A DNA stretch of 64,000 nt from Nevskia sp. Its GTDB lineage: Bacteria; Pseudomonadota; Gammaproteobacteria; Nevskiales; Nevskiaceae. Shown here one piece after another: positions 35,929 to 45,457 of the stretch; the stretch's first letter is position 1; each line of letters begins with the position of its first letter. Below the pieces are notes generated by a model, which was not told the DNA's origin, made no database searches, and worked only from the letters and a program-made list of their open reading frames with translations. The stretch covers positions 52,988-116,987 of the forward strand of contig NZ_JAKFUM010000016.1 in assembly GCF_021732705.1 (NCBI RefSeq), written 5' to 3'. Made by a program: the position numbers and the translations under genes.

Positions 35929-36783
35929 TCAGGTGTCCGCCGTGGCCGGGTGGTTGAAGGTGATGACCCGGGTATCCAGCAGCGGATAATCGCCAACGTC
36001 GGTCGCCAGCAGGCGCTGGCCGAGCCCGAACGAGACGCCATCCGCGACTTCGAGCCAATCGGTCTTGCGCGCCAGTGCCAACGCACCGTCTTCGGCACGC
36101 TCGGAATTCGGATAGCGCGTCGGAATGAAGCCGACCACCTGACCATCGTTGGCCCAGGTGATTTCGACGGGCGTCCAGATCTTGTCACGCAGGTCAGTCG
36201 GCGCCTCGACCTTCAGGCGCTTGATCCGCGTGTAAGGCACCCAGGAGTAGCCGCCGTTGACCATCACTTCCACGCAAGGACCCAGACGTGGATCGGCGTC
36301 GCCAATCCATTCGAACGGTGTTCCGTCGATCTCGCCGGCTACGGCGTCCGCCTGATCGAACGCCTGCGCGCGCAGTTCGCTTGCCTCGACATGGTGTCCT
36401 TGGCTATCCAGGCTGAGCGCCCGGAACAGCAATGCGATCCACGAGGGCGGTTCGCCGATGATGACCGGCGTTCGCTTGCCGGCGAAGACCTCGGCGCGTA
36501 GTGCCTCGGCCTGTAGCAAGCGCGAATAGGTGTGGACCATCATCGTCGCGAGCGGATCGAATTCCCCGACGACCTTGAGCTGATTCATCGCGCGGTCCCA
36601 CTGGCCCAGCACCGACAGCAGCTGAAACAGGAACGTGCGCAGCTTCGGATCACTGGGCTTACCGCGCACCTCGGCCTGCAGTTCACGCAGGGCCGAAGTC
36701 ACGTCGCCGTTTTTGATGGATTGCAGAGCCTGCACGCACGTTCCCCTGGAATTCTGGAAAACCGGGACAGGCGAAGCGGACAA
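35929..36783 (-). CDS. tagJ: T6SS accessory protein TagJ/ImpE
   Basis: ALRELQAEVRGKPSDPKLRTFLFQLLSVLGQWDRAMNQLKVVGEFDPLATMM...GGYSWVPYTRIKRLKVEAPTDLRDKIWTPVEITWANDGQVVGFIPTRYP. Confidence 0.92.
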   Translation of the reverse strand: MSASPVPVFQNSRGTCVQALQSIKNGDVTSALRELQAEVRGKPSDPKLRTFLFQLLSVLGQWDRAMNQLKVVGEFDPLATMMVHTYSRLLQAEALRAEVFAGKRTPVIIGEPPSWIALLFRALSLDSQGHHVEASELRAQAFDQADAVAGEIDGTPFEWIGDADPRLGPCVEVMVNGGYSWVPYTRIKRLKVEAPTDLRDKIWTPVEITWANDGQVVGFIPTRYPNSERAEDGALALARKTDWLEVADGVSFGLGQRLLATDVGDYPLLDTRVITFNHPATADT

Positions 36784-36817
36784 CCGATCCGCGTTCGCCT
36801 GCCCTGAATGGACAGCC

Positions 36818-37318
36818 TTACGAGACCTTCTTCGCCGGGATGTCGTAGCTCGCCGTGCCGGACGGCGCGATGACGCCCTTCTTGTCCTGCTTCAGCGTCT
36901 CGAACTTCACCTTCGCGAAGTTGATCGAGATGTTCTCGGTCAGACGGTCTTCGCCGCCGCTGCCGCCGGTCGAGTACGAAGTGATGATCGCGTCGGTCAG
37001 CGTCAGCTTCAGGAACGGCTTCTGCTTGTTGTCGATGCCGCCGGCCTTGCACATCGTCAGCACCACTTCCGGGATGTGCTCGCCCGCCACGCAGCACTGC
37101 AGGATGCCGGCCGAACCCGCATCGACCCACTTCGTCACGCTGAGGTCCTGAATGTTGGCCTGGCCAGCGCCCGAGCCTTCACCGTAATGGGTGGTGGCGC
37201 TCTGGCTGGCGCCCCAGCTCCACGCGAGGATCTCGATCTGGTCGACGAAGTTTTCGGCCTTCGATTCGCCCTTGATCTTCTTGTTGCCGTCAAAGCTCAA
37301 ATACATGTCCAATGCCAT
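36818..37318 (-). CDS. hcp: T6SS tube protein Hcp (TssD)
   Basis: MALDMYLSFDGNKKIKGESKAENFVDQIEILAWSWGASQSATTHYGEGSGAGQANIQDLSVTKWVDAGSAGILQCCVAGEHIPEVVLTMCKAGG. Confidence 0.96.
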   Translation of the reverse strand: MALDMYLSFDGNKKIKGESKAENFVDQIEILAWSWGASQSATTHYGEGSGAGQANIQDLSVTKWVDAGSAGILQCCVAGEHIPEVVLTMCKAGGIDNKQKPFLKLTLTDAIITSYSTGGSGGEDRLTENISINFAKVKFETLKQDKKGVIAPSGTASYDIPAKKVS

Positions 37319-37414
37319 GACATCTTCTCCTGTGAGGTTGTTACGGATTCCGCAATCACATCAACGAGTGCAAGGACTGCCGCGCCTGCGGTTGATTCGC
37401 AGCCTTCCCGATCA

Positions 37415-37430
37415 CGGCTCCATGGAGCCG
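37415..37430. promoter_or_regulatory. Perfect 16-bp palindrome CGGCTCCATGGAGCCG between tssC and hcp
   Basis: Direct read; intergenic in the minus-strand operon. Confidence 0.45.
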
Positions 37431-37446
37431 GCGTTCCCTTTCAGCC

Positions 37447-38937
37447 CTACTTCTTTTCCGAAGGCAGCTTGGACGTCAGCCGCAGCGACACGGTCAGACC
37501 CTCGAGCTGGTAGTGCGGCTTCAGGTAGAAGCGCGACTGGTAGTAGCCCGGGGCACCTTCGATTTCCTCGACCACGACCTGTGCGCCAGCCAGCGGCTTG
37601 CGGGCCTTGGTGTCTTCCGACGACAGCGCCGGGTTGCCATCGACGTACTGGTTGATCCAGCTCTGCAGCCAGCTTTCCATCGCACTGCGATCCTTGAACG
37701 AGCCGATCTTGTCGCGGACCATGCACTTCAGGTAATGCGCGAAGCGATTGCACGCGAACAAGTAAGGCAGACGCGCGCCGAGAGCGGCATTGGCCGTGGC
37801 ATCCGGGTCGTCGTACTCGGCCGGCTTGTGCAGCGACTGGGCCGCGATGAACGCCGCCATGTCGGTGCCCTTGCGATGCACGAGCGGCATCAGGCCGAGC
37901 TTGTCGAGTTCGGCCGAACGGCGGTCGCTGATCGCGATCTCGGTCGGGCACTTCATGTCGACGCCGCCGTCATCCGACGGGAAGGTATGGACCGGCAGAC
38001 CTTCGACCATGCCTCCGGACTCGACACCGCGAATGCGCGAGCACCAGCCGTATTCCTTGAACGACCGATTGATGTTGACGGCCATCGCATAGGCCGCGTT
38101 CTGCCAGAGATACTTGCTGGAATCCTGACCGTTCGCGTCTTCCTCGAAGTTGAATTCCTCGACCGGATTGGTGGCAGCGCCGTACGGAAGGCGCGACAGC
38201 GTGCGCGGCATCGCCAGCGCCAGGTACTTGGCGTCATCGGAATCGCGCAGCGAGCGCCAGGCGGCGTAGTCCGGCGTCGACGTCAGCTTCGCGAGATCGC
38301 GCGGGTTGGTCAGCTCGCTCCACGAATCCATGCCGAGCAAGGTGGAGTTCGCGGCGGCGATGAACGGCGCGTGCGCCGCGGCGGCAACCTGCGCCATGCC
38401 AGCCAGCAGTTCGACATCCGGCGGGCTCTGGTCGAAGTAATAGTCGCCGATGAAGCAGCCGTACGGTTCGCCGCCAAGCTGGCCGTATTCCTCTTCGTAG
38501 ATCTTCTTGAAGATCGGGCTCTGATCCCAGGCCGTGCCCTTGTAGCGCTTCAGCGTCTTGCCCAGCTCCTTCTTGGAGATGTTCATGACGCGGATCTTCA
38601 GCTGCTGGTCGGTCTCGGTGTTGTTGACCAGATAGTGCAGGCCGCGCCAGGCGCTCTCGAGCTTCTGGAACTCCGGATGATGCAGGACGAGGTTCAGCTG
38701 CTCGGTGATCTTGCGATCGAGTTCGGCGACATAGGCATTGATCGTCTGCGTCACGTCGTCGGACACAATGTCCGACTTGTTCAGCACCTGTTCGGCCAGC
38801 GTGCGGACTGCGGACTCGACCTCTTCCCGCGCACGATCGCTTTTCGGCTTGAATTCCTTGGTCAGCAGCGACGCGAAGTCGCCGCCTTCGGCAAAGCTGG
38901 TGCCGGTTCCGGCTTCAGCCAGTTGTTCGGTGGACAT
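37447..38937 (-). CDS. tssC: T6SS sheath large subunit TssC (VipB)
   Basis: ...FQKLESAWRGLHYLVNNTETDQQLKIRVMNISKKELGKTLKRYKG..DQSPIFKKIYEEEYGQLGGEPYGCFIGDYYFDQSPPDVELL. Confidence 0.97.
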   Translation of the reverse strand: MSTEQLAEAGTGTSFAEGGDFASLLTKEFKPKSDRAREEVESAVRTLAEQVLNKSDIVSDDVTQTINAYVAELDRKITEQLNLVLHHPEFQKLESAWRGLHYLVNNTETDQQLKIRVMNISKKELGKTLKRYKGTAWDQSPIFKKIYEEEYGQLGGEPYGCFIGDYYFDQSPPDVELLAGMAQVAAAAHAPFIAAANSTLLGMDSWSELTNPRDLAKLTSTPDYAAWRSLRDSDDAKYLALAMPRTLSRLPYGAATNPVEEFNFEEDANGQDSSKYLWQNAAYAMAVNINRSFKEYGWCSRIRGVESGGMVEGLPVHTFPSDDGGVDMKCPTEIAISDRRSAELDKLGLMPLVHRKGTDMAAFIAAQSLHKPAEYDDPDATANAALGARLPYLFACNRFAHYLKCMVRDKIGSFKDRSAMESWLQSWINQYVDGNPALSSEDTKARKPLAGAQVVVEEIEGAPGYYQSRFYLKPHYQLEGLTVSLRLTSKLPSEKK

Positions 38938-38955
38938 GGGGGCAGGATCTCCAGA

Positions 38956-39462
38956 TCAGGTGTTGTCGGATGGCTTCGGAGCGGACGCGAGCGACTGCAG
39001 CAGCGACGGGTCCTTCAGCGCCTTGGCGATCAGCTCTTCGGCGCCGGCCTTGCCATCCATGTAGGTGCCGAGATTCGCCAGCTGGGTGCGAGCCTCCAAC
39101 AGCTTCGCGATCGGGCCCACCTTGCGGGCGACGGCGGTCGGCGAGAAATCGTCCATGCTTTCGAAGGTGATGTTCACCGGAAGATTGCCCTCGCCGGTCA
39201 GCGTGTTCGGCACCGAGAACTCGACGCGCGGCTTCATCGCCTGCAGGCGGCTGTCGAAGTTGTCGACGTCGATTTCCAGCGCCTTGCGTTCCTCGATCCC
39301 CGGCAGCGTCGAGTTGTTCGCACCGGACAGGTCCGACATCACGCCCATCACGAACGGCACCTGCACCTTCTTCTGGGCGCCATAGACCTCCACGTCGTAT
39401 TCGATCTGCACGCGGGGCGCCCGGTTGCGGGCGATGAACTTCTGACTGCTTTGCTTGGCCAT
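38956..39462 (-). CDS. tssB: T6SS sheath small subunit TssB (VipA)
   Basis: MAKQSSQKFIARNRAPRVQIEYDVEVYGAQKKVQVPFVMGVMSDLSG...ERKALEIDVDNFDSRLQAMKPRVEFSVPNTL; start at internal ATG of ORF 38956..39507. Confidence 0.96.
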   Translation of the reverse strand: MAKQSSQKFIARNRAPRVQIEYDVEVYGAQKKVQVPFVMGVMSDLSGANNSTLPGIEERKALEIDVDNFDSRLQAMKPRVEFSVPNTLTGEGNLPVNITFESMDDFSPTAVARKVGPIAKLLEARTQLANLGTYMDGKAGAEELIAKALKDPSLLQSLASAPKPSDNT

Positions 39463-39682
39463 CCCGTTTCTCCTGAGTTTCGAGTCGCGGTGCCCGGGGC
39501 ACCGCATGGTGCAACGACAAAAACTGTTCAGCTTCGCGCGGTTACCGACGTGCCCATCGGCGAAGCCACTGTCCCTACCATCGGCTCGACGCGAGCCGGT
39601 CCAGACCCCTCGTCATGCCGCAGATCCGCGTCATAGACCTCCGCCGTGCCGCCCCTTTCGACCCACACCGACCGGATCGCCG

Positions 39683-40801
39683 TCAATCGTCATCGTCATC
39701 GGCTTCCGCCTCGGGCTGGGCGCCGGTGACGACGCGCAGCTGGTCGATGCCATCGGGTGCGAGGTCTTGCAACAGCTGCAGGAAATCCTTGCCGACGAGA
39801 CGCTGAGCCCGCCGCAGCACCATCGGCACCGGGCTCGACGGCTCGTAGCGCGCGTAGTACTCGCAGATCTCGTCGATGCGCTTGATCACGTCGGCAGGAC
39901 CGGCGATGCGGCCACCACCGGCCTGCACCGAACGGCCGCCGCCACCGGTGCCGGAGGCCGTGCTGCGGTCGTCGTCGCCGGCATCGTCATCGCCGGCGTC
40001 GCTGTCGGCTTCGTCCTCATCGTCATCGGTCGGCGGCGCGCGCTTCGCGACCTGCGCCGACAGGAATTTGTGGAGCTCGAAATGATCCGACAGCAGGGTT
40101 TTGAGGTTCGGGCCAAGACTGCCGAGATGACCGTCGAGCACCTTCTCGATCGCCTTGGCGTTGTCGAGCGCGGACTGGGCTGCGGCGGCGCTGGCGTGCA
40201 GCAGCTCTTCGGCGCAGTCCAGGCAGCAGCCCTCGATCTCCGACATCGACACGGTTGGCGGCGGCGGCGTGTCGTCATCGCCGACCGCGGCGGGCTTCAG
40301 GCTGCCGTTGGCGATCTTCAGGTCGCGGAGCGTGATCTTGCCGACCCGCGGCGACTGCACGAACACCGTGGCCCGCAAGTAACGCAGCGGGCCGTTCAGA
40401 CTGCCGAGCGGTGCCAGCGAATTCACACGCAGGGTCGGGTCGTCGTCATCCTCGGCATCGAGTTGCGGATGCACATCGGCCCAGAAGTTCTCGAGCAGGC
40501 CATGGATCAGCGCTAGGCCGGCAGACCAGCCGGCAAGCCCGCCGATCCGCAGCCAGGCGGTCGCGAGATGGATCGCGACGCGCAGGTCCTTGCTGCGTTC
40601 GAGCAGGCCTGCCGCCCGTTCGGCGACGTCATCCCAATCCGGCTCTTCGCCGGCGATGACGCTGTCGCCTGTCACCTTTTCCGCTTTCGGCGCTGCCGCA
40701 CGCTCCAGTGCCAGAAAGTCAGCGTCGTATTCAAGATCGGGCCCGCTGGGCGCATCGTCGCCCACCGGGATCAGCAGATCTTCTATGTCGAACTTGGCCA
40801 T
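39683..40801 (-). CDS. tssA: T6SS TssA (ImpA family)
   Basis: MAKFDIEDLLIPVGDDAPSGPDLEYDADFLALERAA...EPDWDDVAERAAGLLERSKDLRVAIHLATAWLRIGGLAGWSAGLALIHGLLENFWADVHPQLDAEDDDDP. Confidence 0.95.
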   Translation of the reverse strand: MAKFDIEDLLIPVGDDAPSGPDLEYDADFLALERAAAPKAEKVTGDSVIAGEEPDWDDVAERAAGLLERSKDLRVAIHLATAWLRIGGLAGWSAGLALIHGLLENFWADVHPQLDAEDDDDPTLRVNSLAPLGSLNGPLRYLRATVFVQSPRVGKITLRDLKIANGSLKPAAVGDDDTPPPPTVSMSEIEGCCLDCAEELLHASAAAAQSALDNAKAIEKVLDGHLGSLGPNLKTLLSDHFELHKFLSAQVAKRAPPTDDDEDEADSDAGDDDAGDDDRSTASGTGGGGRSVQAGGGRIAGPADVIKRIDEICEYYARYEPSSPVPMVLRRAQRLVGKDFLQLLQDLAPDGIDQLRVVTGAQPEAEADDDDD

Positions 40802-40948
40802 CGTTCCCCGTGTCAGGATTTGACGGACTGACCGCACGCTATTTTGTATGCAAGTTTGCGTTTCTTGGCGGCACTTCGGTCTGGCTGGAACTTAACGCGT
40901 TTCCGCGTCACTTCCAAGACGCTTCGCATCGACCTCATCCACATGGCG

Positions 40949-40964
40949 TAGGACAAATGTCCTA
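40949..40964. promoter_or_regulatory. Inverted repeat TAGGACA-AA-TGTCCTA upstream of the T6SS operon (candidate operator)
   Basis: Perfect 7+2+7 inverted repeat about 150 bp upstream of the tssA start codon. Confidence 0.5.
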
Positions 40965-41689
40965 GGCCTGAAAATTTAATGAAGTTTAGGAAGGCTTCTT
41001 GCCCCAACCGCGTCGCCGTTGATCCAAACCTTACAGCGCTGCCGACCGATGAAAATGATGCATTTGTCACAATTGACCGACGGTTTTTCAGCCGTTGTGA
41101 TTGGCTTCTCAAAATCGAATTTGCTGCGTCGCGTCAGAATCCACTGTCAGATTTTCAGCAGGGCGCGTGGCTGCACACGGGAGCGACCACGGGCTTGATT
41201 CATCGCATTCGAAGCCCTGGCGCAAGTCATTGATCGGACGACAACAAGCATTCCTGTGCGTTGGATGCAAGGCAGTGTTGGGCGACGGGCTCGGCGGAGG
41301 TGCCTGACATTCCCGCGTCGACGCGGCTTCGCTCCCTGGGAGTGAGCGGCGACCGACCGATGGGTGATCGGCTCGCGGGTCCCGTGGGGGCCCGTGGCCC
41401 GCGCTGCGGCCGCAGATCGCCGCGGCGTCACAATGTGCCCCACGGCTCCGGCAACCGCGGCGTCACCTTGGCGCAGCGCGTCGGCAGCATGTCCGGCGGG
41501 CGCATTCGCGGCGGATTGGCAATCGACGCCCATCGGCATCGGGGCGATGGAGCGGATTCGGGATTGGCCGAGGCGCGGCGCGATGACCGACGCCGGCAGT
41601 TGGTCATGGCACGGGCGTCTCGCCTTGTTCCTGAGAGTCCAACGGCGCTTCCGATTGCGGCGGCGACGGCGGACATGCGCCGGGTTGCA

Positions 41690-41798
41690 AATAAGTCGGT
41701 ACGCTTATGTCGAGCTTTTTCTCGGCGGTTTTTTGACGATTTCGCTGCGCTGCACAAAATTAATAAGTCGATTGACAGAAATTGGAATGCCCGTCAAT
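41690..41798. promoter_or_regulatory. Candidate TetR-type operator region: repeated aataagtcg elements plus attgac/gtcaat inverted repeat
   Basis: aataagtcg at 41690 and 41762; ataag/cttat at 41691-41708; attgac (41771) and gtcaat (41793); immediately upstream of the TetR gene. Confidence 0.4.
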
Positions 41799-41841
41799 AC
41801 TCAGCCACGGTCAAAAAGCCGGGGCTCGCAAGGCATTTCGA

Positions 41842-42510
41842 ATGGATGGCAGCGACAGCAAGACGGCACTCGGCAAGGGCGAGCGGACGCAGATCGCGCT
41901 CATGATCTGCGCGGAGCGTCTGTTCGGTGATGCCGGTATCGATGGCGTCGGCTTGCGCGCGATCAGCGAAGCGGCCGGCCAGAAGAACAATAACGCGGTG
42001 CAGTACCACTTCGGCAGCAAGCTGGGGCTGCTGAATGCGATCCTGGAATGGCGCGAAGGGCAGCTGGAGCCGCACCGCAGGGCCTTGCTTGAACTGGGCG
42101 AGGCGCAGGGTCGGCTGAACGATCTGCGCTGGCTGCTGCGGGTGTGCTTCGAGCCGAACTTCCGCATGTACCAGCATCAGCACGATGTCGGCTACATGAA
42201 ACTGCATGCCGCCTATCTGGCGACCCATCGGCCACGCGGCGTGCCGCACCCGGTCGATGTGGAGTCGCCGAACAGCGTCAGCTATCGCCGTGCGATCACA
42301 CTGCTCGGCCGCCGGCTGGCTTTCCTCGGCGAGCGGCGCCTGTGGCTGCGACTGGAGAGTGCCGGAACGATGTTCCTGAGCGCGTTCATCCAGCACGCCG
42401 CGCGACGCGAGGAGCTGAATCTGCCACTCGATGAATTGTTCGAGGACACCATCGAGATGATGGCCGCAGCGATTGCCTGCCCGCCGATGACGATGGAGCC
42501 GTCGCGCTGA
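41842..42510 (+). CDS. TetR/AcrR-family transcriptional regulator
   Basis: N-terminal HTH: KGERTQIALMICAERLFGDAGIDGVGLRAISEAAGQKNNNAVQYHFGSKLGLLNAILEWR; start at MDGSDSK within ORF 41782..42510. Confidence 0.88.
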   Translation: MDGSDSKTALGKGERTQIALMICAERLFGDAGIDGVGLRAISEAAGQKNNNAVQYHFGSKLGLLNAILEWREGQLEPHRRALLELGEAQGRLNDLRWLLRVCFEPNFRMYQHQHDVGYMKLHAAYLATHRPRGVPHPVDVESPNSVSYRRAITLLGRRLAFLGERRLWLRLESAGTMFLSAFIQHAARREELNLPLDELFEDTIEMMAAAIACPPMTMEPSR

Positions 42511-42595
42511 GCCGAACCATCACCTCGACCCAATACGGATTTACCAGCCGGGGTCCACTCCGGCGGCCATCACGCGACAGCAGGAGGAGAAAACG

Positions 42596-45358
42596 ATGAG
42601 CATCGCAGCAGCCGCGAACCACACGATCTGGTTCGCCGATCCGGAAGGGACCGACCTCGCACTGGTCGGCGGCAAGGGCGCCAATCTTGGACGCATGACG
42701 CAGAAGGGCTTCGTCGTGCCGCCGGGCTTCGTGGTGTCGACCAGCGCCTACATGGCCCATATCGACAGCCTGAAGAGCCAGATCGCGACGATGCTGGCGC
42801 GCATCAACTACCAGGATGCGACGGCGCTCGACGAAACCGTGGCGCAGATCCGCCGGCTCATCGTCGGCACCGAAGTGCCGCCGGCCATCGCCTCCGAGAT
42901 CACCGCCGGATACGCCAAGCTCGGTCAGGACACCTACGTCGCAGTCCGCTCTTCCGGCACGGCCGAAGATCTGGACGGCGCCTCGTTCGCCGGCCTGCAT
43001 GACACCTACCTCGACATCCGCGGCGACGCGGCGGTGATCGATGCCGTCAAGCGCTGCTGGGCATCGCTGTGGACGGCACGTGCGGTCTCGTATCGCAAGA
43101 GCCAGGGATTCAACGCATTCCCGTCGATCGCCATCGTCGTGCAGCAGATGGTGGAGTCGGAAGTGTCGGGCGTGATGTTCACCGGCAACCCGATCAACAC
43201 CGCGACCGACGAGCTGATGATCAACGCCAGCTGGGGCCTCGGCGAAGCGATCGTGTCCGGCATCGTCACGCCGGACGAGTACATCGTCAGCCACCGCAAC
43301 CTGAAGGTGCTGCAGAAGACCCTCGGCAGCAAGAAGGTGCAGGTCGTCCGCGATGCCGCGAACGGCGTGGGCACCGTGCATCAGGATGTGCCGGATTCCC
43401 TGCGCGAGCTGTTCACGTTCACCGACGAGCGCGTGGCGGAACTCGCCGACATCGGCCGCAAGGTGCAGGCCGCGTACGAGGGCATGCCGCAGGACATCGA
43501 GTGGGGCTATGCCAAGGGCAAGTTCTACGCGCTGCAGTCGCGACCGATCACCAGCGTCGAGTTCTCGTGGGATGCCGACGTCACCGAATCGGTCCAGGGC
43601 AACAGCGATGCCGTGCCCTACGACAACATCTGGTCGCGCGTCTTCCCGGAAGAGATGTGGACCGGCGCCATCAGCCCGCTGATGTTCTCGTGGCGCTGCT
43701 GGGGTTTGAACCAGTGCCACAGCGTTGGCGTTCACGTGGCCGGCTATCCGGAGCAGGACTACACGACGCGCCGTCTGTGGCGCTATTACAAGGGCGTGTC
43801 GTACTACAACGTCGAGGCCGATCGTCATCGCATCATCCAGTCGATCCCGCCGCCGCTGCGTCCGGGCTTGCTGCACAAGATTCCGAAGATGTGGCACGAG
43901 GAAGTGCTGAACGCCCCGTTCGACTGGGGCCGGTACATCGAGTACTTCCTGCGCGCGGAAACCACGCGTCCGGACATGGGCTTCAACTGGCCGAAGGCGA
44001 TCCGCGACGACTTCATCAACAACCCGGTCTATCGCGAGGCCACGCGGCCGCGCACGGTCGCCGAGCGCGAAGCGATGTCCGACGAGGAGCTGAAGAAGCA
44101 CCTTGCCGAAGTGATCCGACTCGAGATCAGCTCGTACGATCCGCCCTGGTTCGGGCTGCTCTGGTACATGGGGGACTCGCTGGGCTGGATCGGCTGGATC
44201 TGCGCCAACTGGTACACCGGTGGCCGCCCGACGATCTTCATGGACCTGATGACCGGCACCCGCAACGAGTGCATCACCGGCGTGGAGTCGTACGCGTCGT
44301 GGGAGCTGGCGAACTTCGTCTACAAGTCGCCGGAGCTGCGCGAGCTGTACCGCAAGTACCCGGACGAGCGCTTCTTCGATTTCGTCGGCCAGTGCGTTCA
44401 GGGCCCGGAGTTCCTGAAGAAGTATCAGGAGCACGTTCGCCTGCGCGGCCATCGCGGCCATCCGGATCGCGACATCTACTTCGATCGTCGCGCCGACAGC
44501 GTGATGGTCGATCTGCGCATGTTCGCCGGCCTGTTCGGCACGCCGGACCCGCGCATTCAGGAACACCGCACCCGTGCCCGTCTCGAGGAATCGATCCAGC
44601 ACGTCTACGACAATCTGGCCGCATCGCCCGAGTTCGGCGTGTTCAAGGCCAAGCTGTTCAAGTTCCTGATCCAGTTCTCGCATGACTCCATCGAGTACCG
44701 CGACAACGAGCGCGAGGTCATGGACTGGTCGACCTACGACATCAAGCTCTGCTTCGAGGAGATCGGCCGGCGCTGCGTCGAACGTGGTGGCCTGAAGGAA
44801 ATGAAGGAGTGCTACTTCCTGACCATGGAAGAGCTGTATGCAGTGCTCGAAGGCAAGGATAACAAGCGGCTGACCCGAGCCAAGATCGACGCGCGGCGCA
44901 AGAACTTCAACGCGATCGATACCAAGGCCCGGCACCCGGCCCCCTTCATCGTCGCCGACCGTCCGGCGCCGATCGACCAGCCGGAAATCTCGGGCGACGG
45001 CGTGCTGCGTGGCAAGACCACCAGCGTCGGCAAGGTCACCGGCACGGCGCGCGTGGTGCTGGAGCTGAACCAGATCGGCAAGGTCAAGCAGGGCGACATC
45101 CTGATCGTCCATGCCACCGATCCGGGCTGGACGCCGGTGTTCATGCTGATCAAGGGCATCGTGCTGGAAACGGGCGGACTGATCAGCCACGGCGCGCTGC
45201 TGGCGCGCGAGTTCGGCCTGCCTGGCGTGCAGATCGAAGGCGCGCTGCAGCTGATTCCGGACGGCGCGACGATCACGCTCGACGGCGACAACGGTCTCGT
45301 CATCATCCATGACGAGACCGATACGCCGACCGAAGGCGCGCTCGAAAAAGCCGCCTGA
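42596..45358 (+). CDS. PEP synthase / rifampicin-phosphotransferase-like PEP-utilising enzyme
   Basis: N-terminal ATP-grasp LVGGKGANLGRMTQKGFVVPPGFVV...VAVRSSGTAEDLDGASFAGLHDTYLDI; C-terminal phosphohistidine domain HATDPGWTPVFMLIKGIVLETGGLISHGALLAREFGLPGVQI. Confidence 0.9.
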   Translation: MSIAAAANHTIWFADPEGTDLALVGGKGANLGRMTQKGFVVPPGFVVSTSAYMAHIDSLKSQIATMLARINYQDATALDETVAQIRRLIVGTEVPPAIASEITAGYAKLGQDTYVAVRSSGTAEDLDGASFAGLHDTYLDIRGDAAVIDAVKRCWASLWTARAVSYRKSQGFNAFPSIAIVVQQMVESEVSGVMFTGNPINTATDELMINASWGLGEAIVSGIVTPDEYIVSHRNLKVLQKTLGSKKVQVVRDAANGVGTVHQDVPDSLRELFTFTDERVAELADIGRKVQAAYEGMPQDIEWGYAKGKFYALQSRPITSVEFSWDADVTESVQGNSDAVPYDNIWSRVFPEEMWTGAISPLMFSWRCWGLNQCHSVGVHVAGYPEQDYTTRRLWRYYKGVSYYNVEADRHRIIQSIPPPLRPGLLHKIPKMWHEEVLNAPFDWGRYIEYFLRAETTRPDMGFNWPKAIRDDFINNPVYREATRPRTVAEREAMSDEELKKHLAEVIRLEISSYDPPWFGLLWYMGDSLGWIGWICANWYTGGRPTIFMDLMTGTRNECITGVESYASWELANFVYKSPELRELYRKYPDERFFDFVGQCVQGPEFLKKYQEHVRLRGHRGHPDRDIYFDRRADSVMVDLRMFAGLFGTPDPRIQEHRTRARLEESIQHVYDNLAASPEFGVFKAKLFKFLIQFSHDSIEYRDNEREVMDWSTYDIKLCFEEIGRRCVERGGLKEMKECYFLTMEELYAVLEGKDNKRLTRAKIDARRKNFNAIDTKARHPAPFIVADRPAPIDQPEISGDGVLRGKTTSVGKVTGTARVVLELNQIGKVKQGDILIVHATDPGWTPVFMLIKGIVLETGGLISHGALLAREFGLPGVQIEGALQLIPDGATITLDGDNGLVIIHDETDTPTEGALEKAA

Positions 45359-45457
45359 GGCACGTCGATCCGCGTCTTGATGGCGTGATCAGTATCGGAG
45401 GGCGATGCGTGTCGACGCATCGCCCTCCTCTCCCGTTGGCATGCCCTTGGAGTTCCC

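Noticed and set aside
40800-41100. Sigma-54 promoter upstream of tssA
   Set aside because: No convincing -24/-12 (TGGCAC-N5-TTGC) match on the minus strand in the stretch examined.
41147-41930. Several overlapping ORFs (130, 214, 188, 109 aa) between tssA and the TetR gene
   Set aside because: Mutually overlapping, Arg/Ala-rich, no domain signal; treated as non-coding.
42386-45310. 974-aa minus-strand ORF antisense to the PEP-utilising enzyme
   Set aside because: Shadow ORF from high GC; sequence is His/Arg/Val-rich low-specificity, and the plus-strand protein has clear conserved motifs.
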